A stretch of DNA of 64,000 nt from Isoetes taiwanensis (lineage: Eukaryota > Streptophyta > Lycopodiopsida > Isoetales > Isoetaceae): contig JAJEKV010000287.1 in the NCBI GenBank assembly GCA_021234155.1, forward strand, positions 250,001 through 314,000, written 5' to 3'. Below the pieces are notes generated by a model. It was not told where the DNA came from. It did no database searches and saw only the letters and a program-made list of their open reading frames with translations. Made by a program: the position numbers and the translations under genes. Numbering within the stretch: position 1 is the first letter of the stretch; each line of letters begins with the position of its first letter. Below, one piece after another: positions 60,647 to 64,000 of the stretch.

Positions 60647-61882
60647 ATGGCGCGCAACTAAACGTGATCGCGGGTTCCTCGAGCAGGCGAAATGCCTATC
60701 GCCCAAGATCCGAACCTCATACAGTAGATGCTTCGGGAACAACTTCTCGCGAGGGGAGGCCCAACTTCATCAGGCGAGGAGGCCCCTTCAGAGGAACATC
60801 AGGAGCACGGATCCCAGGGCTCGACGGAAGTGCTCGAGGAAGAGGACATTGGATCTCCGGGTTCAATGGATGAAGAGACCCAAGGAGCGTACGAGCAAAT
60901 AGAGCGGGAGATACAAGAAGAGGAGAGGGCAGATCGAAAGCGGGAGGCCAAGGTTCAAGAAGAGCAGAGGGAGCCAACCCCCGAGCCGACCCTGGAGGAA
61001 GAACTCGCGGCATGGATTCAAATGCACGAGGCGAAGGAGCAACGCCGCCAGAAAAAGGCCGAAAGGAAGAGGAAGAGAAAAGAGGCAAAGGAGGCAGAAG
61101 CCAAGAAGAAGCGCAAGGGCAAGGGCGTGGAGCAGCCCAAAAGGAAGATGAAGAAGACCCCGTCAAGGAAGATCGTCATCGAGGAACGGCCAGCTGACCA
61201 GCCCGCATCCTCCGACGATTCTGATGACGACGACTTCAACCCGAACCTGGAGGTAGGGAGCCCCTCCAAGCCAGCAGAAGGGGACCAGCCAGCCCAAGAG
61301 GAGGGAGAGCAGAACCAGCAGGTGCAGGTGCCCCCACCCTACCCGACTTGAGAGAAGGACCTGAAGAAGCCGCCTCGGCCTGCCCGGGAATCATACGTGA
61401 TAGACCCTATCAGGGTCTACCAGAAGAAGCCGAAGGCGCATCAGGAGTTCATGAAGAAGTGGGAGGCTTACAACTCCTACTATCAGGCGAACAAGATCAC
61501 TTTTGTAGCAGGTGGACGGCCATCCAAGAAGCAGACACTCAAGCCGCTGCCAGAGAAGCTAGTTCCTTCGAAGAAGCCAGCGAAAAGGAAAGCCAAGTCA
61601 AATCTGAATCGAGCAATCAGGGAGATTCGACACTTCCAGAGAAGCTATGGCTTCCTTATTCCCCGTGCACCGTTCGCTCGACTGGTGAGGGAAGTTGTGC
61701 AAGAGTACAGCTCCGACATGAGGGTAACGGACGAGATGCTGCTGGTATTACAGGAAGCAACCGAGCAGAAGCTGGTGCAACATTTTGAAGACTCAACAGC
61801 CTGCACTATACATGCCAAGAGGGTAACCTTAATGACGAAAGACATGCACCTCGCCAGTCACATTAAGGGAGAACCCCATTAA
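60647..61882 (+). pseudogene. Retrotransposon-encoded histone H3-like protein, 411 codons with four stops
   Basis: One frame runs from ATG 60647 to TAA 61880. The start aligns codon for codon with the stop-free copy at 36373: MARN*T*SRVPRAGE, an H3-like tail with two stops and Val at position 9. Next comes a Glu-rich region, a Lys/Arg-rich region (EAKKKRKGKG), an acidic cluster (SSDDSDDDDF), then KRKAKSNL leading into an H3 fold at residues about 321-409: [72 protein letters not shown]. All H3 helices are present and loop 1 has the canonical length, unlike CENH3. Stops are at codons 5, 7, 27 and 235; the last two look like CAG-to-TAG and CGA-to-TGA. It lies 7 bp after the LTR; the primer site and leader are deleted. 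The role is unknown; chromatin binding or packaging of element DNA is inference. Confidence 0.88.
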
Positions 61883-62025
61883 TTTTGTAAATGACAAATT
61901 TTTGTTAATATAAAGTTGTTTTAAGTAAGTTATAAGTGCATAATCGTTGTTAATTAGGTTGAATTAGCAATAATTGCCCTTTGTTTTAGTTAAATTGGAC
62001 ATTTTTAGGCCAAATAGTGCCCAAT

Positions 62026-62092
62026 GTCTCACGGTATACGCCCAGACCAAAAACCAGATTTTGGTTTTGCCTCCTGGCGCACACCGTGAGAC
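62026..62092 (+). repeat. 67-nt hairpin, copy 4
   Basis: GTCTCACGGT pairs perfectly with ACCGTGAGAC; inner arms CCAAAAACC and GGTTTTG pair. It is placed after the H3-like ORF, as copy 2 is at 36766. Confidence 0.9.
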
Positions 62093-62228
62093 CTTCATGC
62101 CTAAACTAGTCCAAAACATCTCCAAATCGGCCAAGTAAGGGGTCAATCTTGCATATCTCGATGAGATTATCATGTTTTGACCCTTATTTCACCTTGTTTA
62201 GATAAGTCTAGAACAAATTGGGGCCAAT

Positions 62229-62295
62229 GTCTCACGGTATGCGCCCAGACCAAAAACCAAATTTTGGTTTTGCCTCCTGGCGCACAACGTGAGAC
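62229..62295 (+). repeat. 67-nt hairpin, copy 5
   Basis: GTCTCACGGT against AACGTGAGAC (one mismatch), GCGCC against GGCGC, and the same inner CCAAAAACC stem. It starts 203 bp after copy 4. Confidence 0.9.
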
Positions 62296-62468
62296 CTTCT
62301 AGCATTTTCCCCAGCATGCCATATCCAATTGACCTCTAGTTTGTTGCAATAGGTTCATTAAATAGTCCTAATCATGCTCAAACCCTCAAATTAGCCTTCC
62401 AATCCCCATTTGGACCTCAAGATAGATGAGATTTGCCCAACCCCAAGGGTTTTCCAAGTCATCCAAAA

Positions 62469-62498
62469 ATTAGGGTTTTCCCCTTGTCTATAAATAGG
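62469..62498 (+). promoter_or_regulatory. Internal TATA box with telo-box
   Basis: CTATAAATAGG (62488-62498) is a textbook plant TATA box, 112 bp before the ORF2 ATG. TTAGGGTTT (62470-62478), the reverse of the AAACCCTAA telo-box, lies just upstream. The nested element has a decayed version (TGTAAATAG). This suggests ORF2 has its own promoter inside the element; transcription is not shown by sequence. Confidence 0.6.
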
Positions 62499-62609
62499 CC
62501 CCCATTTCTCACTTAGCATTCTACAAGTTTGCTCCCGATCTTCTAGGCGATCTTCCAGCTCTCTGAGGTGCTTTTGCATCTGTTTGTTAGTCCAATCTCC
62601 TCTAGATCC

Positions 62610-63752
62610 ATGGCAACTGCTGATTTTAGGCGATGGTACAGCGCCAGTGCCCATGCAGCTGAGGCTGATGTCAATGCCATCTTCCAAGTTTTCCAGAAGG
62701 AGATAGAGGTCCAAGCCACTCTGCAGGCAACCCCAGCCTATAGGGAAGTCATGATGGAGTTCCAAGCTAGGGTAGGACCATCCTTAGTCCAGCTTCCCTC
62801 TTGCACTGGATATTTTGTTCCTAGGCCATCCCTCCAGGCAGCCTTGGGTAATGTTCCCAACATTGCCAAATAACTGACCAACAAGGCTCAGAGGTTGCCA
62901 GACTACATGGTCTTGACCGTTGATAGGACCAAGTATTTCTCATACACTGCTGCCCTAGCAATCTTTCTTTCCCACCGCGCCCAGAACCCCATTGGGGAAA
63001 CCTCTATTCCTCCCATGGATGTAGACCCCTTAGCCTCCTCAGCAGAAGGTCAGCTCCTTTTGCAATATCAATAGGAGCAAGAAGGAAGAGCCGAAGACGA
63101 GGACTCTGATGACGAGGACTACGTCGAGCTCGACCCCGAAGAAGAGCAGCAATTAGCAGAGCAGGAGATACCAATCTTCGAACAGGATCGACAAACCCTC
63201 AGGATCGCTCCCCCGCTCGGGCTAGGTATCACAAGCCTAGCCCCCATCATCATCGACGGATAGGAGTACCTGCTCCTCAGTGACATCTAGAATCTCCCCG
63301 AATGCAAAGACAGGGAGTACCGACTTGACGACTTGCTGCATCTTCTGCGGCAACAACCAGATCTGGATGACTTCATCATCCGGGGAGCTTCCGACTTCCC
63401 AATTCAGGTAAGAGAAGCCGACACCTACACCGGGGAGTCGACTTCAAACATCCAAGCCTACAGCAGCATCCGGCAGATGATGGAAGCTCGGGACCTGCCG
63501 TCTGAGGAAGAGTTCTACGCCATCCAAGAACGGATGGGAATCTGTGGCAAGACCACGAACATCTTGATGCCAGTTCTTCGACACCAGCCCCCACAGAGAG
63601 AAGAGGCGAGATCGACCTCAGACGAATCACCTCGACAGTCAGGGACTACAGAGAATTCACAGAGGTTGGCGTTGATGAATATGCCAGAAGACATAGAGCT
63701 GGTGCCCGAGGGGACGACGAATCATCGGCAGCAAGCAGGGATAAGTCACTGA
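62610..63752 (+). pseudogene. Retroelement ORF2, unknown function, four in-frame stops
   Basis: A 380-codon frame from ATG 62610 (context TCCATGGC) to TGA 63750, with stops at 62871 (TAA), 63072, 63261 and 63288 (TAG). All four fit CAA or CAG codons changed by C to T. The N-terminal part reads FRRWYSASAHAAEADVNAIF and looks helical; the middle is acidic (EDEDSDDEDYVELDPEEEQQ); later parts are RLDDLLHLLRQQPDLDDFII and SIRQMMEARDLPSEEEFYAI. I recognise no family. It lies between the H3-like ORF and, judged from 29267, gag. The acidic stretch would suit binding to basic proteins such as histones, but that is speculation. Confidence 0.6.
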
Positions 63753-64000
63753 GTTATTATCTACCTCTACTGATGGACGGAAGGATAGCGGTCATACACT
63801 GCAAGTTCAGCCCAAGGGGCGAAGAAGGAGTGTTCATGCTCATCGCCCTCTCCGGCTTTGGTAGGCATGCTCGACTGCTCCCAACAGTTGACCATGTCAT
63901 CCTAGTCACAAGAGAACGATGGCACTTGACATCTTCGACTTTGCCATACCCTACCGACGGCAGGGAAGACTGGCAGTGACCGTGGCCTACACGTCCGACC
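63753..64000 (+). pseudogene. ORF2 continuation in other frames, cut by the window end
   Basis: After 63752 coding-like text goes on in a second frame (63773: RIAVIHCKFSPRGEEGVFML) and then, from about 63950, in a third frame with RQGRLAVTVAYTSD, which matches the ORF2 C-terminus at 29267-29497. So ORF2 probably extends about 130 codons past 63752 and has two frameshifts here. The window ends inside it. Confidence 0.5.

Noticed and set aside
61600-61882. Centromeric histone CENH3
   Set aside because: The REIRHFQ text is CENH3-like, but loop 1 has the length of canonical H3, the tail begins like canonical H3, and the frame sits in a retroelement. A CENH3 origin is not excluded but is not supported.

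Overview
The window reads as nuclear DNA of a land plant with a large, transposon-rich genome. The evidence is a spliced host gene with GT-AG introns (NRPB5), TIFY, BEACH and PPR gene fragments, plant-type LINE ORF1 with a DUF4283-like region, Ty1/copia relics, and a Ty3/gypsy chromovirus primed by initiator tRNA-Met. The PPR wording and repeat load fit a fern or another seed-free plant, but that is a guess.

Layout. 1-9.3 kb is old intergenic DNA with a PPR relic, two Ty1/copia pol relics on the minus strand and a dispersed repeat. 9.3-10.3 kb holds the only clearly intact host gene, a four-exon RNA polymerase subunit RPB5 (NRPB5) on the minus strand. 11.2-13.1 kb holds a TIFY-domain fragment followed by a frameshifted BEACH-domain fragment. 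13.4-14.9 kb has small tandem and inverted repeats. From 15.6 kb to the end almost everything belongs to one family of LTR retroelements (LTR begins TGTGACG and ends in CA) and to things inserted in it: a plus LTR broken by a minus-strand copy (15.6-25.4 kb), a LINE ORF1 (25.7-28.6 kb), and a decayed gag-pol (29.3-34.15 kb). That pol is split at the end of integrase by a 23.4-kb nested element (34152-57566, 5-bp target duplication ACGTG). The chromodomain resumes at 57.57 kb, followed by a 3' UTR, an LTR (58.7-60.6 kb), and then the 5' coding part of a further copy (60.65-64.0 kb). The nested element itself carries a 12.2-kb insertion in its 3' LTR (44480-56703, TAA duplication, imperfect terminal inverted repeats). 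Inside that are a 3.6-kb 19-mer satellite, a 1.9-kb palindrome, GA microsatellites, a LINE end and a PPR relic.

The main discovery is that this retroelement family carries, between its LTR/primer site and gag, a long sense-strand ORF ending in a histone H3-like fold and beginning with an H3-like tail (ARTKQTAR-like, but with no lysine at position 9). It is seen at 60647-61882 (411 codons, four stops) and as an internally deleted but stop-free copy at 36373-36600. The ORF is bracketed by 67-nt hairpins that covary between copies, and is followed by a TATA box and a second unrecognised ORF. Together with the element's own chromodomain integrase, this suggests a retrotransposon that makes its own H3-like protein. 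The role is unknown.

Indels between the two LTRs of the youngest insertion cluster in GC-rich stretches while other tracts are identical, so some frameshifts reported here may be sequence errors.
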